Notes: generated from the letters alone by a model not told the origin. 46,796 nucleotides of DNA from an uncultured Parabacteroides sp. (GCA_944325335.1 CALUZR010000024.1:1-46796); one strand, 5' to 3'. Shown: positions 1 to 9,895, counted from the first letter of the stretch. Translations and numbers: made by a program.

Positions 1-810
1 AAGCAGAAATATGGAAACTTGTTCGATATGTACGAAGAAATCACGGACGATAATCCATACGAAACTCCGATGATGATCTACCCGGCATTGCACTACTCAA
101 TGGGTGGTCTGTGGGTTGACTATGAATTGATGACTTCTATCCCGGGCTTGTTCGCTATCGGTGAGGCTAACTTCTCTGACCACGGTGCTAACCGTCTGGG
201 TGCTTCAGCTTTGATGCAAGGTTTGGCCGATGGTTATTTCGTATTGCCTTATACGATTCAGAATTACTTGTCAGACCAGATTCAGGTTCCGCGCTTCAGC
301 ACTGACCTGCCGGAATTTGAAGAAGCTGAAAAGCATATCCAGGAACGTATCAACAAACTGATGAACATCAAGGGTAAAGAGACGGTTGACTCAATCCACA
401 AACGTCTGGGACATATCATGTGGGAACACATCGGTATGGCACGCGATGAAAAGGGATTGCAGGAAGCTATCACGATGTTGAAAGACCTGAAGAAAGAATT
501 CTGGAGCAACGTCTTCATCCCGGGTTCGGGTAATGACCAGAACACGGAGCTGGAAAAAGCTTTGCGTGTGGCCGACTTCCTCGAAATAGGTGAGTTGATG
601 GCACGCGATGCGCTGAATCGTGCAGAGTCTTGTGGCGGACATTTCCGTGTAGAACATCAGACGGAAGAGGGCGAAGCTCTTCGTCACGATGATAAATTCA
701 TGTACGTAGCTTGCTGGGAATACCAAGGCGAAGACAAAGATCCGGTTATGTTGAAGGAAGATTTGAACTATCAGTTCGTAACTCCGCAGACACGTAATTA
801 CAAGAAGTAA
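1..810 (+). CDS. frdA: fumarate reductase/succinate dehydrogenase flavoprotein subunit, C-terminal part (5' end outside window)
   Basis: The reading frame is open from base 1, so this is the C-terminal part (about 269 residues) of a flavoprotein that begins upstream. The stretch [19 protein letters not shown] followed by [12 protein letters not shown] is the FAD-binding signature near the end of FrdA/SdhA, with the HGANR segment next to the dicarboxylate site. In the Bacteroidales this subunit reduces fumarate to succinate at the inner face of the membrane, as the last step of anaerobic menaquinol respiration. It is followed 28 bp later by frdB, which fits a frdC-frdA-frdB operon whose cytochrome b gene would lie upstream of the window (inference). 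Whether it is named FrdA or SdhA is a matter of direction of catalysis; the sequence does not separate them. Confidence 0.96.
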   Translation, partial: KQKYGNLFDMYEEITDDNPYETPMMIYPALHYSMGGLWVDYELMTSIPGLFAIGEANFSDHGANRLGASALMQGLADGYFVLPYTIQNYLSDQIQVPRFSTDLPEFEEAEKHIQERINKLMNIKGKETVDSIHKRLGHIMWEHIGMARDEKGLQEAITMLKDLKKEFWSNVFIPGSGNDQNTELEKALRVADFLEIGELMARDALNRAESCGGHFRVEHQTEEGEALRHDDKFMYVACWEYQGEDKDPVMLKEDLNYQFVTPQTRNYKK

Positions 811-838
811 TAACATCAATTTCAAAACGTAGAAAAAT

Positions 839-1591
839 ATGGATAAAGATATAAAAGTCACCCTAAAGGTTTGGCGTCAGAGAGGTCCGAAAGAAAAAGG
901 ACAATTTGAGACTTACCCGATGGAAATCCACCAAAGCGTTTCTTTCCTGGAAATGTTGGATATTCTGAACGAACGTTTGGTGAAAGAAGGCAAAGAGCCT
1001 ATCGTATTTGACCACGATTGCCGCGAAGGTATCTGCGGTATGTGCTCGTTGTATGTGAATGGACATCCGCACGGACCGGCTACTGGTGCTACGACGTGCC
1101 AGCTCTATATGCGCCGCTTCCACGATGGCGAAACGATTACGATTGAACCGTGGCGTTCGGCCGGTTTCCCGGTCATCCGCGACTTGATGGTAGACCGTTC
1201 GGCTTACGACAAGATCATGCAGGCAGGTGGTTTCGTATCCGTTAATACCGGTGGTGTACCCGATGCCAATGCCATTCCTATTCCTAAGAAGAACGCCGAT
1301 TTGGCGATGGACGCGGCCGCTTGTATCGGTTGTGGTGCTTGTGCCGCTGCTTGTAAGAATGGTTCTGCCATGTTGTTCGTATCGGCTAAAGTCAGCCAGT
1401 TGGCATTGCTTCCGCAAGGCCGCGTAGAGGCTGCCCGCCGCGCGAAAGCCATGGTAGCCAAGATGGACGAACTTGGTTTCGGTAACTGTACGAACACTCG
1501 TGCATGCGAAATGGAGTGCCCGAAGAATATTTCGGTTAGCAACATCGCCCGTCTGAACCGTGAGTTCTTGAAAGCAAAGCTGAAAGACTAA
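839..1591 (+). CDS. frdB: fumarate reductase/succinate dehydrogenase iron-sulfur subunit
   Basis: 250 residues, the usual FrdB/SdhB length. The N-terminal plant-ferredoxin-like domain has the [2Fe-2S] cysteines C61, C66, C69 and C87 (CREGICGMC, then C87). The C-terminal domain has [11 protein letters not shown] (C162, C165, C168, C172) and C217, C223, C227 in [12 protein letters not shown], which supply the [4Fe-4S] and [3Fe-4S] clusters. The protein passes electrons from the membrane cytochrome b to the FAD of FrdA. The gene follows frdA after 28 bp and ends just before a strong terminator at 1616, so it is the last gene of the operon. All expected cluster ligands are present. Confidence 0.97.
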   Translation: MDKDIKVTLKVWRQRGPKEKGQFETYPMEIHQSVSFLEMLDILNERLVKEGKEPIVFDHDCREGICGMCSLYVNGHPHGPATGATTCQLYMRRFHDGETITIEPWRSAGFPVIRDLMVDRSAYDKIMQAGGFVSVNTGGVPDANAIPIPKKNADLAMDAAACIGCGACAAACKNGSAMLFVSAKVSQLALLPQGRVEAARRAKAMVAKMDELGFGNCTNTRACEMECPKNISVSNIARLNREFLKAKLKD

Positions 1592-1615
1592 TCGCATAAG
1601 GTTGATGGATAAGCA

Positions 1616-1645
1616 AAGCCTCGCCACTTCGGCGGGGCTTTTTTT
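1616..1645 (+). terminator. intrinsic terminator of the frd operon
   Basis: A GC-rich hairpin, AGCCTCGCC-ACTTC-GGCGGGGCT, is followed directly by a run of seven T. It lies 25 bp after the frdB stop codon and closes the operon. Confidence 0.93.
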
Positions 1646-1700
1646 GTGTCCATCCTTACACATTGCAAGTACTTACTTGCATACATATCAGACGCTCCAA

Positions 1701-1970
1701 AACGTCGAAAATGGTATTGCGCGGACGCAATTCCATTTCCAACGCGATTAGAAGCCCATTTCCGACGGAAATTCCATTTCCAACGTGATTGGAAGCCCAT
1801 TGTGTGGACACAATTCCATTTCCAACGCGGTTGGAAGCCCATTGTGTGGACGCAATTCCATTTCCAACGCGATTGGAAGGCCATTTCCGACGGAAATTCC
1901 ATTTCCAACGCGGTTGGAAGCCTTTTGCGTGGACGCAATGGCATTTCCAACGTTTTTAGAAGGCTTGCGG
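1701..1970. repeat. tandem array of six 40-42 bp double-hairpin units (array 1)
   Basis: Unit boundaries (each unit starts AACG) fall at 1701, 1741, 1782, 1824, 1866, 1907 and 1949, giving lengths of 40, 41, 42, 42, 41 and 42. Every unit junction forms hairpin A, of the form TTCCAA-CGCGA-TTGGAA. The middle of every unit forms hairpin B, whose arms vary: ATTTCC-GAC-GGAAAT in two units, ATTGTGT-GG-ACACAAT, ATTGTGT-GG-ACGCAAT, ATTGCG-CGGA-CGCAAT and TTGCGT-GG-ACGCAA. The two arms change together. The array fills the gap between the frd terminator and the susC promoter. Reading frames stay open through it on both strands only because the unit is close to a multiple of three; I do not treat them as genes. 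A second array of this type lies at 27747. Confidence 0.93.
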
Positions 1971-2044
1971 GGCTGTCATGATTCTGTAACCATCTTGTAG
2001 CAATTAAGGAAAATTAGTGTAATTAGTTTGTAAAACGCGGGCTC

Positions 2045-2052
2045 TACCTTTG
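2045..2052 (+). promoter_or_regulatory. Bacteroidetes -7 element for susC
   Basis: TACCTTTG matches the TAnnTTTG box and lies 23 bp before the start codon. The -33 box is weak: TTAG at 2023-2026 is spaced 18 bp, while a true TTTG at 2027-2030 is only 14 bp away. Confidence 0.7.
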
Positions 2053-2075
2053 CACTCGATTTAAAAATAGCATAA

Positions 2076-5000
2076 ATGGACAAAAGAAACACATTAACAA
2101 TTTGGGTGGGGTGTTCATTGCTGGGAGCTATGTTGCTTTCGGCGGGTGTAGCCCAAGCTGCTTCGGGAAGTGGGGTATCCGCATTCATAAATACCGATGC
2201 AGATGGTTTGACTACCTCGATGCAAGAGGGTAGGACAGTGACAGGTATGGTAACGGATGAGTATGGACCGGTAACGGGGGCGAATGTCGTCATTAAAGGT
2301 ACTACCATCGGTACGATTACGGATCTTGACGGTAAGTTTATCTTAAATGATGTGCCCGCAGGTGCCGTTTTACAAATCTCTTACATTGGTTATACTACGC
2401 AGGAAATCCCGGTAGGAAACCAGACAGAGTTCCAGATCGACTTGAAGGAAGATTCTCAATCATTAGACGAGTTGGTCGTGGTCGGTTATGGTGTGCAGAA
2501 GAAGGTGAACCTTTCGGGCGCGGTACAGGCCGTCGGGGGAGAGGTCTTAGAGAACCGTCCGATTACGAACGTGAACACAGGTTTGCAGGGTGCAGTACCT
2601 AACTTGAACATTACTCGAAGCAGCGGACGGGCAAATGAAGCCCCTTCGATGAACATCCGCGGTATGGGTTCAATCAATGCCGGCTCGAATGGAGGTGATG
2701 CCTTTATCTTGGTCGATAATGTGCCAGTCAGCGCAGAAGAGTTGGCACGTATCAACCCGGCCGATATCGAGAACATTTCCGTATTAAAGGATGCTTCCGC
2801 TGCTGCTATTTATGGTGCACGTGCGGCCTTTGGTGTTGTATTGGTAACGACGAAGCGGGCAAAGAGCGATAAGCTGCAAATATCAGCCAGTGGTAACTAC
2901 GGTATCCGTACACGAGGCGAGCACCCGGAGTATATCACCGACCCAGTAACGGTCATGGAGATGAAGAATGCAGCAGCCCAACCACTCCGTGCCTATCTTT
3001 ATAGCCAGCAGCAAATCGAATATGCCAAGCAACGCGAACAAGACCCTTCATTGCCCATTGTCGCGCTCGACCCTTCCGATCCTAACAAGTGGGCTTATTA
3101 CGGTTCAACGGATTGGATGGACGAGACCTACCGGAACACAACTTCTACCTATTCAGCAGACTTCAACATCGCCAAGAAGGATGACAAGCTCTCGTATTAC
3201 GTATCCGGAGGATATTACCAAGAGAATGGTCTGTTACGCTATGGTAATGATAAGTTGAAACGCTTCAACTTCCGTTCGAATGCAGACCTACAAATAACCA
3301 AATGGTGGAAGGCAGGTTTGAATATCGCTTATACCAATAGTAACTATGGTTCGCCTACCGTATTAGATACGGGGGTAAGCTTCTTCCACCAGATCAACCG
3401 TAAGCCATCCTTGGATATTCCCCGCAACCCAGATGGTACATGGACCAGCGTAGGTGCAGGTAGTTTGGGTATGCTGCAAGAGGGTGGACGCACGAACGAC
3501 CAAGTAAATGAAACCTCCATCTCTATCAGTAGCAAGTTCGACTTAATAAAGGATATATGGACACTCAACGCGGATGCGAACTTCCGCTTCACGAACGAGA
3601 ACAAGGATGCCTATTGGCAACGTGTCCCCTACAAGGCTGGGCCTAACGAACCCATCCAATACGAGACGGGCGAGTTTGGATCGAACGATTACACCTCATT
3701 CCGTGCACAAGATACGCGGTATGCCGTCTATAATATCTATACCAACTACGTAAAGACCTTCAACGAGAAGCACTTCTTTAACATCATGGCAGGCTTCAAT
3801 TCGGAGTATACTGACTATCGCGAAGACTATATGTATCGCGAGGGCATTATCACGAGTAACTTACCTGAAATAGGTCTCTCTACCGGTACACAAACGACGA
3901 CAAACTCCCGTCACCAACTGGCATTACAAGGTTTCTTCGGACGTATCAATTACATCTACGATAACCGCTATATCTTGGAGTTCAACGGTCGTTACGATGG
4001 GTCATCGCGCTTCCCGCACGACGATCAATGGGGATTCTTCCCGTCAGGCTCCGTAGCTTGGTCCGTAACAAGCGAAGAGTTCTTCAAGCCATTTGCCGAG
4101 AAGATACAGATGAGCAACTTAAAGCTCCGCGGTTCGTATGGTTCGTTGGGTAACCAAGTAGTGATTGATTCGAATGGGAACCAGGTGTACTATCCCTCCA
4201 TTGCTTCGATGTCGTCGGGTAAGATCAGCCAGATATTAGACGGAGAGTTACCCATCGCCGTGTACCAGCCTGACTTGGTATCAGCCTCCTTCACTTGGGA
4301 GACAGTGAATACGGGAAACTTCGGTATGGACTTAGGCTTCTTCAACAACCAATTGACCGCCACGTTTGATATTTATAAACGTATTACGAAGAACATGTTG
4401 GGTCCCAGCAAGGAGTTGCCTGCAGTCGTAGGGGCAGAGGCTCCGCGAGAGAATGCCGCCAACATGAAGACCCGCGGTTGGGAACTTAGTTTGCAATGGC
4501 GCGACGAGTTCGAGTTGGCCGGTTCCCCGTTCCAATATGGTATCAAGGCCAACCTCTCAGATAGCCGTTCCTTCATCACTAAATATGACAACTATGTAGA
4601 TGTATTTGATGAGAATGGCAACAAGATAGGGGTCACTTCCGCCATCGAAGATAGTAACCTGAACAGCCAGTATTATGTAGGCATGGAGATCGGCGAGATA
4701 TGGGGCTTTATCAACGACGGACGCTTTGCAACGCAGGAAGAAGTGGATGCCTTAGACCAGTCAGAAGTGGGAGAGGACGACCAGTCTTATCGCTTCTATA
4801 TCGGGGATACAAAATACAAGGACTTGAATGGCGACGGGAAGATTACCCGCGGTAAACGAACCCTGGCTGATCCGGGTGACCGTAAGATCATAGGCAATAG
4901 CTCCATCCGCCTGCCTTATAGCTTTACATTGGATGCAGCTTGGAAGGGCTTTGACCTGAGTGCCTTCTTCCAGGGAGTCGGGAAAAGGGATTGGTATCCG

Positions 5001-5405
5001 GAGCCAAGCAACTTCTACTTCTGGGGTATTTATGCCCAACCATGGACCAACGTCACCGTCCTTAATATGGACCATTGGACAGAAGAGAACCCCGATGCTT
5101 ACTTCCCACGCGTGAAGGCATACGCGGCCGAAGGTAACAGCGAGTTGGGGATGCCTCAGACTCAATACTTGCAGAACGCGTCCTATCTGCGCTTGAAGAA
5201 CTTGACCCTGGGTTATACCCTGCCTAAGGCTTTGGTAAACCAGTGGCATATAGAGAACCTCCGCTTCTACTTCAGTGCCGAGAACCTCTGGACATGGAAC
5301 CACCTCGACGAGAAGCTTGACCCAGAGACACAGACCACGGGCAACTTGGGTAAGTCCTATCCAATGCAGCGTACCTTCTCCTTTGGGTTCAATTTAGGCT
5401 TCTAA
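2076..5405 (+). CDS. SusC/RagA-family TonB-dependent outer-membrane transporter
   Basis: 1109 residues. A signal peptide (about residues 1-30, ending near AQAASG) is followed by a carboxypeptidase-D-like regulatory domain (RTVTGMVTDEYGPVTGANV onward, about residues 50-125), a TonB-box-like segment DELVVVGYGVQKK, the plug domain (LQGAVPNLNI to VLKDASAAAIYGARAAFGVV), and a long 22-stranded barrel that ends in FGFNLGF with the usual terminal aromatic residue. The family imports oligomers captured by the partner SusD lipoprotein, powered by TonB-ExbB-ExbD. susD follows after 35 bp in the same operon. There is no N-terminal STN domain, so direct signalling to an anti-sigma factor is not expected. 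The substrate cannot be read from the sequence; the phosphoesterase downstream hints at a phosphorylated compound (inference). Confidence 0.97.
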   Translation: MDKRNTLTIWVGCSLLGAMLLSAGVAQAASGSGVSAFINTDADGLTTSMQEGRTVTGMVTDEYGPVTGANVVIKGTTIGTITDLDGKFILNDVPAGAVLQISYIGYTTQEIPVGNQTEFQIDLKEDSQSLDELVVVGYGVQKKVNLSGAVQAVGGEVLENRPITNVNTGLQGAVPNLNITRSSGRANEAPSMNIRGMGSINAGSNGGDAFILVDNVPVSAEELARINPADIENISVLKDASAAAIYGARAAFGVVLVTTKRAKSDKLQISASGNYGIRTRGEHPEYITDPVTVMEMKNAAAQPLRAYLYSQQQIEYAKQREQDPSLPIVALDPSDPNKWAYYGSTDWMDETYRNTTSTYSADFNIAKKDDKLSYYVSGGYYQENGLLRYGNDKLKRFNFRSNADLQITKWWKAGLNIAYTNSNYGSPTVLDTGVSFFHQINRKPSLDIPRNPDGTWTSVGAGSLGMLQEGGRTNDQVNETSISISSKFDLIKDIWTLNADANFRFTNENKDAYWQRVPYKAGPNEPIQYETGEFGSNDYTSFRAQDTRYAVYNIYTNYVKTFNEKHFFNIMAGFNSEYTDYREDYMYREGIITSNLPEIGLSTGTQTTTNSRHQLALQGFFGRINYIYDNRYILEFNGRYDGSSRFPHDDQWGFFPSGSVAWSVTSEEFFKPFAEKIQMSNLKLRGSYGSLGNQVVIDSNGNQVYYPSIASMSSGKISQILDGELPIAVYQPDLVSASFTWETVNTGNFGMDLGFFNNQLTATFDIYKRITKNMLGPSKELPAVVGAEAPRENAANMKTRGWELSLQWRDEFELAGSPFQYGIKANLSDSRSFITKYDNYVDVFDENGNKIGVTSAIEDSNLNSQYYVGMEIGEIWGFINDGRFATQEEVDALDQSEVGEDDQSYRFYIGDTKYKDLNGDGKITRGKRTLADPGDRKIIGNSSIRLPYSFTLDAAWKGFDLSAFFQGVGKRDWYPEPSNFYFWGIYAQPWTNVTVLNMDHWTEENPDAYFPRVKAYAAEGNSELGMPQTQYLQNASYLRLKNLTLGYTLPKALVNQWHIENLRFYFSAENLWTWNHLDEKLDPETQTTGNLGKSYPMQRTFSFGFNLGF

Positions 5406-5440
5406 TATAACAACAACCATCAATAGTAACAATTAGGAAT

Positions 5441-7243
5441 ATGAATAAGAAATATATAGTAATCAGTTTGGCCCTTTTAGGATTGACGTCGTGCGAGACG
5501 GACTTCTTAGACCGTGCCCCTTTAACAGAGATAACCGACGCCGACTTCTTCAAGTCAGCATCCGACTTAGAGATCTATTCCAATGGGTTCTACGAGGATA
5601 TCAATGCCTCCTATCAAGACCCAGGTACAGACAATGACGCGATCAACCTGAATGGTCAAGTCACCACGAACCAGGTAGTCACAGGTACCCTGACTTCTGC
5701 CAATGCTTCGGGGTGGACCTGGAGTGGCGATTGGTCGAAACTCCGGAGCTATAACTACTTCCTCCAGCATGCACAAATGCTTGACACAAGCGATGAAGAG
5801 ATAGCACACTACATAGGCATAGGCCGCTTCTTCCGCGCCTACTTCTATGCTGGCATGGTCAAGAACTATTCGGATGTGCCTTGGTATAGCGAAGCCCTGT
5901 CGGCAGACTCCGAAGAGATGTACAAGGCTTGCGACCCGCGCTCCTTGGTCATGGACTCTGTTATGGTAGACTTGCAATATGCCGTAGACCATATTAGCGA
6001 AGATATAGGGACCCGCACCCGCATCAGTAAGTGGGCTGCCTTGGCACTCCTCTCACGCATTGCCTTATACGAGGGTACATACCGCAAGTACCATGCCGAG
6101 TTGAACCTGCAAGGAGACTATACGCGGTTCTTGGAGAAGGCTGTATGGGCTTGTGAGGAACTGATGAATAGTGGCCAGTTCTCACTCTATGGGAATAGTG
6201 GTGCCGACTATGGTTTATTATTCAACTCGCCCACCCTCGATAGCAACCCAGAGGTGATCCTTCAACGGGCATCAGACAAGAGCTTAGGGATTTCCAACAA
6301 TACCAGTAGCGTGCAGGGATGGCAATGGTCCCTTAGCCGGAGCTTGATGGAGACGTACCTCATGGCTGATGGGTCACGATTCACCGACCAGCCGGACTAC
6401 GATAAGAAGGGATTCAAGGAGGTATTTGAGAACCGGGATCCCCGCCTCAAGGAGACCTTTACCTATCCAGGATTCAAGCGCACCGAGACGGGCTTACCTT
6501 ATGTGCCAAAGGTCACGGCAGGGTGCTACGATCAGCTTAAATTCTATCCCAAGGACGAGAGCTTACGCGAAGGATGGGACATGGACTTCACCTCGCTCCC
6601 TATCTTCCGGTATGGCGAAGTGCTCCTCAATTATGCAGAGGCAAAGGCCGAGTTAGGTACCCTGACCCAAGATGACCTGGACCGTAGCATCAACCTCCTT
6701 CGTGCCCGTGTACAGATGCCGCCTATGAGCCTGAGCGATGCCAACGCACGTCCGGATAGCTGGTTAGCCCAGCAGTATCCCAACGTCTCAGGTACGAACC
6801 GGGGTGTCATCCTCGAGATTCGTCGGGAACGGCGCGTAGAGACCGCTTGCGAAGGGTTACGATGGGCCGATATCCAGCGTTGGGCAGCAGGGGAGTTGTT
6901 TGCCTTAAACAATGAGGGCGCTTACTTCCCAAGCCTCGGTGCTTTCGACCTAACGGGAGATGATAAGGCAGACATCGCGATCCTGGCCAATCCCTCCGAT
7001 ACAACCCGCATCCAGGGTCTTCCGGCAGATGTACGTGCGAACTTAACGCTCTATTACCTGCAGAAAGAGGATGGTACGGACGATGGCTTTTACCTCTCGG
7101 ATGGCGAAAGCGGATACATCGGGTTCACTTCCTATTTACAGAACCCACGCCACTTCATTAGTCCAAAGCATTACTATCTGCCTATACCTTTAAGCCAGAT
7201 TACCTTGAACCCCAACCTAAAACAACCTTTCGGCTGGGAATAA
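5441..7243 (+). CDS. SusD/RagB-family nutrient-binding outer-membrane lipoprotein
   Basis: 600 residues. The N-terminus MNKKYIVISLALLGLTSCETDF has a lipobox with the lipidated cysteine at position 18. The start of the mature protein, DFLDRAPLTEITDADFFKSASDLE, is typical of SusD, as are the RFFRAYFYAGMVKNYSDVPW helix (TPR-like region) and the C-terminal part with NLLRARVQMP, EIRRERRVETACEGLRWADIQRW and HYYLPIPLSQITLNPNLKQ. The protein sits on the cell surface as the lid of the SusC channel and binds the ligand. It is the second gene of the susCD operon and is followed by a terminator at 7283. Confidence 0.96.
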   Translation: MNKKYIVISLALLGLTSCETDFLDRAPLTEITDADFFKSASDLEIYSNGFYEDINASYQDPGTDNDAINLNGQVTTNQVVTGTLTSANASGWTWSGDWSKLRSYNYFLQHAQMLDTSDEEIAHYIGIGRFFRAYFYAGMVKNYSDVPWYSEALSADSEEMYKACDPRSLVMDSVMVDLQYAVDHISEDIGTRTRISKWAALALLSRIALYEGTYRKYHAELNLQGDYTRFLEKAVWACEELMNSGQFSLYGNSGADYGLLFNSPTLDSNPEVILQRASDKSLGISNNTSSVQGWQWSLSRSLMETYLMADGSRFTDQPDYDKKGFKEVFENRDPRLKETFTYPGFKRTETGLPYVPKVTAGCYDQLKFYPKDESLREGWDMDFTSLPIFRYGEVLLNYAEAKAELGTLTQDDLDRSINLLRARVQMPPMSLSDANARPDSWLAQQYPNVSGTNRGVILEIRRERRVETACEGLRWADIQRWAAGELFALNNEGAYFPSLGAFDLTGDDKADIAILANPSDTTRIQGLPADVRANLTLYYLQKEDGTDDGFYLSDGESGYIGFTSYLQNPRHFISPKHYYLPIPLSQITLNPNLKQPFGWE

Positions 7244-7282
7244 CCTAATAGACGCAAACATGTATTAGTAGCTTTGTTTGGC

Positions 7283-7323
7283 AAGGGAGGCTGTTCCGGG
7301 ATGGAATGGCCTCTTCCTTTTTT
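7283..7323 (+). terminator. intrinsic terminator after susD
   Basis: The hairpin has arms GAGGC/GCCTC and TTCC/GGAA around a GGGAT loop, with a T-rich tail from 7312 onward. It ends the susCD transcript; the next gene has its own -7 box at 7361. Confidence 0.8.
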
Positions 7324-7360
7324 CCTATCCTTACCTATATATAATATGGTAAGGAAATCC

Positions 7361-7368
7361 TATCTTTG
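7361..7368 (+). promoter_or_regulatory. -7 element for the phosphoesterase gene
   Basis: TATCTTTG matches TAnnTTTG and lies 41 bp before the start codon at 7409. No clear TTTG box is seen at -33. Confidence 0.7.
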
Positions 7369-7408
7369 CATCTTAGTTTAGAGTATTAATAGCAAACTTA
7401 TCAAAATC

Positions 7409-9814
7409 ATGAGTAAAGTGAATTTAATCTTATGTATGCTCGGCTGTGCATTGTCCGGGCAGGCTGCCTACGAGGGTCATGTGTATGTGGACTCGAACCG
7501 CAACGGGCAGTATGACAAGGGCGAACGAACACTCGCCAATGTATGTGTATCGGATGGATTGAATGTAGTCACTACGGACCGCCAGGGCCATTTCTCCTTG
7601 CCGGGTCATGAGGGGGCACGATTCATCTTCATCACCACTCCTTCAGGATATCAATCGGACCGCAAGTATTACCTCCGCGCCGAGGGTGAAGGGAAGTCCT
7701 ACGACTTCGGCCTACAGGAATGGAAAGGGTGCATTCAGAAGGATGGGAGCCACTCCTTCGTGCATATCTCTGATACCGAGATATTCAACACCATCAACCA
7801 GGACGATTGGGCGAATGAGGTCCGCGATTACACCCGCAACGAAGGTGCCTCGTTCATCATCCACACGGGTGATATATGCTACGAAAATGGACTCAAGAAC
7901 CATATCGACCTCATGAACACATCGAACATGAATTGCCCCGTATTCTACTGCTTAGGGAACCATGACTTGGTAAAGGGTGCCTATGGTGAAGAGCTCTTCG
8001 AGAGCATCTACGGTCCCTCGTGGTACTCCTTCGATATGGGTTCCACCCACTACATCGTATTACCCATGCTCGGCGGCGACCATGCCCCTGGGTTCAAGCG
8101 CACGGAGATCTTCCGCTGGATGAAGAACGACCTCGATAAGCAACCCCACGATAAGCCCATCATCATCTTCCATCATGACCTCCTGAGCAACACCGACGTG
8201 TTCCGCTTCAACATGGGTAACGGGGAGACGCTCGACCTCGCTGAATATAATGTAAAGGGATGGTTCTATGGCCATTGGCACAACCAATTCGTGCGCCAGC
8301 AAGGCAAGGTACTTACGGTCTCTACCTCCTCCCTCGATAAGGGCGGTATCGACCACTCTACGACCGCCTTCCGCACGGCCTATATCGACGCGAAGGGAGA
8401 TATCGAAACCCGCCTGCACTATACCTACATAGACCATTCCCTGCAGTTCGCTTCGATTGCCAACGACCAGTGCGTGCAGGAGCCATCGGGTGCCTTCGTG
8501 CTCTCTATCAATGCCTATAATACGACGGCACCGGTCACGCGCATTACCTATTCCCTCCAGGCCGACAATGGGAAAGAGATTGCTGCTAATAGACCCCTCG
8601 CAGCACAGAGCGATTGGAACTGGCGCACCTCCTTCATGCTCCCCGAAGCCTATCGTTCGAGCCGTATCTTCGTAACCGCGAAGGCTTACTGTTCAGATGG
8701 TTCTATCATCACAGAGCAGACTACCTTTGTCCCCACTTCTTCCCCCACGAGGGAGCGCCTGGATTGGGTCACGAACCTGCAGGCCAACATCCTCTATACC
8801 CATCCCATCGTGGCCAACGGGAAGCTCTTCATGGCTACTTTAGATGAAGACCTGCGGGGCGAGGCGGCCCTCTTTGCCTTGGATACCGAGACCGGCCAGC
8901 AGCTCTGGCGTTACCCCGTGCGCAATTCCATTAAGAATACAATTGCTTATGCGAAAGGGGTCGTCATGGCGCAGGATGTAGAGGGTTATCTTTATGGCAT
9001 TAAGGCCGACGACGGTACCCTGCTATGGGAGCGCAAACTGGATGTAGATGGGTTGCCAGCCCTCATCGAAGGGATTACGGCCCAAGGAGATACTGTGTTT
9101 GCCGGTACGGGCCGCGGCTATGGGGCATACGACGTCACGACGGGCCGCCCCCTCTGGACTAATAAAGGTTGGAATCAGAACCAAGGGGCTACGTCCCATC
9201 CCGTCATCGCGGGGGATGTAGTCGTCTCAGGTACACAATGGAGCGGACTCTACGGCAATGATAAACAGACCGGCGCATTACGGTGGAAACACGAGATCGC
9301 GAATATCCGCGAGCGCGGTGCCTCACCCACCTACGTGGACGGCCTTTTATACCTTGCTTCCGGCAATGCCTTCTTCCTCATCGAACCCGCTACCGGGCAC
9401 ATCATCCTGCATAAAGAACTACCTTATAGCGTGAACACGAATGCCACGCCTTTGGTGACTAACAACCTCATCATCCTGGGTACCCAAGGACGTGGGGTAG
9501 TGGCCCTTAATAGGCAGACCCTCGAGGAGCAATGGAACGTCATGACCCGTCCTATATTGATCTACACCTCGCCCTACTCACGCCACCCGGTCGCTACCGT
9601 CGATGCTTCGCCCATCCTGGTCGATAACACCATCTATGTAGGAGGTAGCGATGGTATAATCTATGGTATAAATGCCGAGACGGGACGCATCACCTGGAAG
9701 CACAAGACCGGCGCCCCGCTGTTCGGCACCATCACCCACACAGATGGCCATCTCTACGTAGCCGATTATAGTGGGAATGTCTATTCATTCTCCCTGCCTG
9801 TGGGGCATGAATAA
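7409..9814 (+). CDS. secreted calcineurin-like metallophosphoesterase fused to a PQQ-type beta-propeller
   Basis: 801 residues in three parts. A signal peptide (1-19) leads into a small beta-sandwich (about 20-100; YEGHVYVDSNRNGQYDKGER, the Metallophos_N/SdrD-B-like type). The phosphoesterase domain (about 113-350) has the metal and catalytic motifs ISDTE (D122), GD (154-155), GNHD (183-186), HHD (255-257) and GHWH (288-291). The classical first motif DxH reads D-T-E here, so one usual histidine ligand is replaced by glutamate. From about 450 to the end, repeats such as LFALDTETGQQLWRY and YGINAETGRITWKHKTG form a PQQ/BamB-like propeller. The protein should act in the periplasm or outside, hydrolysing a phosphoester; the propeller may bind the substrate or a partner (inference). 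It follows susCD behind its own promoter. Confidence 0.9.
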   Translation: MSKVNLILCMLGCALSGQAAYEGHVYVDSNRNGQYDKGERTLANVCVSDGLNVVTTDRQGHFSLPGHEGARFIFITTPSGYQSDRKYYLRAEGEGKSYDFGLQEWKGCIQKDGSHSFVHISDTEIFNTINQDDWANEVRDYTRNEGASFIIHTGDICYENGLKNHIDLMNTSNMNCPVFYCLGNHDLVKGAYGEELFESIYGPSWYSFDMGSTHYIVLPMLGGDHAPGFKRTEIFRWMKNDLDKQPHDKPIIIFHHDLLSNTDVFRFNMGNGETLDLAEYNVKGWFYGHWHNQFVRQQGKVLTVSTSSLDKGGIDHSTTAFRTAYIDAKGDIETRLHYTYIDHSLQFASIANDQCVQEPSGAFVLSINAYNTTAPVTRITYSLQADNGKEIAANRPLAAQSDWNWRTSFMLPEAYRSSRIFVTAKAYCSDGSIITEQTTFVPTSSPTRERLDWVTNLQANILYTHPIVANGKLFMATLDEDLRGEAALFALDTETGQQLWRYPVRNSIKNTIAYAKGVVMAQDVEGYLYGIKADDGTLLWERKLDVDGLPALIEGITAQGDTVFAGTGRGYGAYDVTTGRPLWTNKGWNQNQGATSHPVIAGDVVVSGTQWSGLYGNDKQTGALRWKHEIANIRERGASPTYVDGLLYLASGNAFFLIEPATGHIILHKELPYSVNTNATPLVTNNLIILGTQGRGVVALNRQTLEEQWNVMTRPILIYTSPYSRHPVATVDASPILVDNTIYVGGSDGIIYGINAETGRITWKHKTGAPLFGTITHTDGHLYVADYSGNVYSFSLPVGHE

Positions 9815-9895
9815 GGCAAATTGACATCCATTATGGATAGCATATAATATGCTATAATCCAATTAGTCATTGGTCAAATAGACCTCTAATTCTTT

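Noticed and set aside
863..1663. Long minus-strand frame opposite frdB
   Set aside because: Shadow of frdB, which has all cluster cysteines; the shadow has no recognisable domain.
1701..1970. CRISPR array
   Set aside because: There is no constant repeat with unique spacers; every part of the unit repeats, the unit is made of two hairpins, and no cas gene is in the window. The same applies to the 21-23 bp arrays, which are also too short.
1588..1981. Open frames on both strands through the 41/42-bp array (120 and 111 codons)
   Set aside because: Their translations are repeats of the DNA unit (for example RWKWN or FHFQRDWK), on both strands at once; no ribosome site and no domain. A repetitive unit near a multiple of three explains the lack of stops.
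4761..5303. Minus-strand frame of 180 codons inside susC
   Set aside because: Opposite strand of the conserved SusC barrel; no promoter, no domain.
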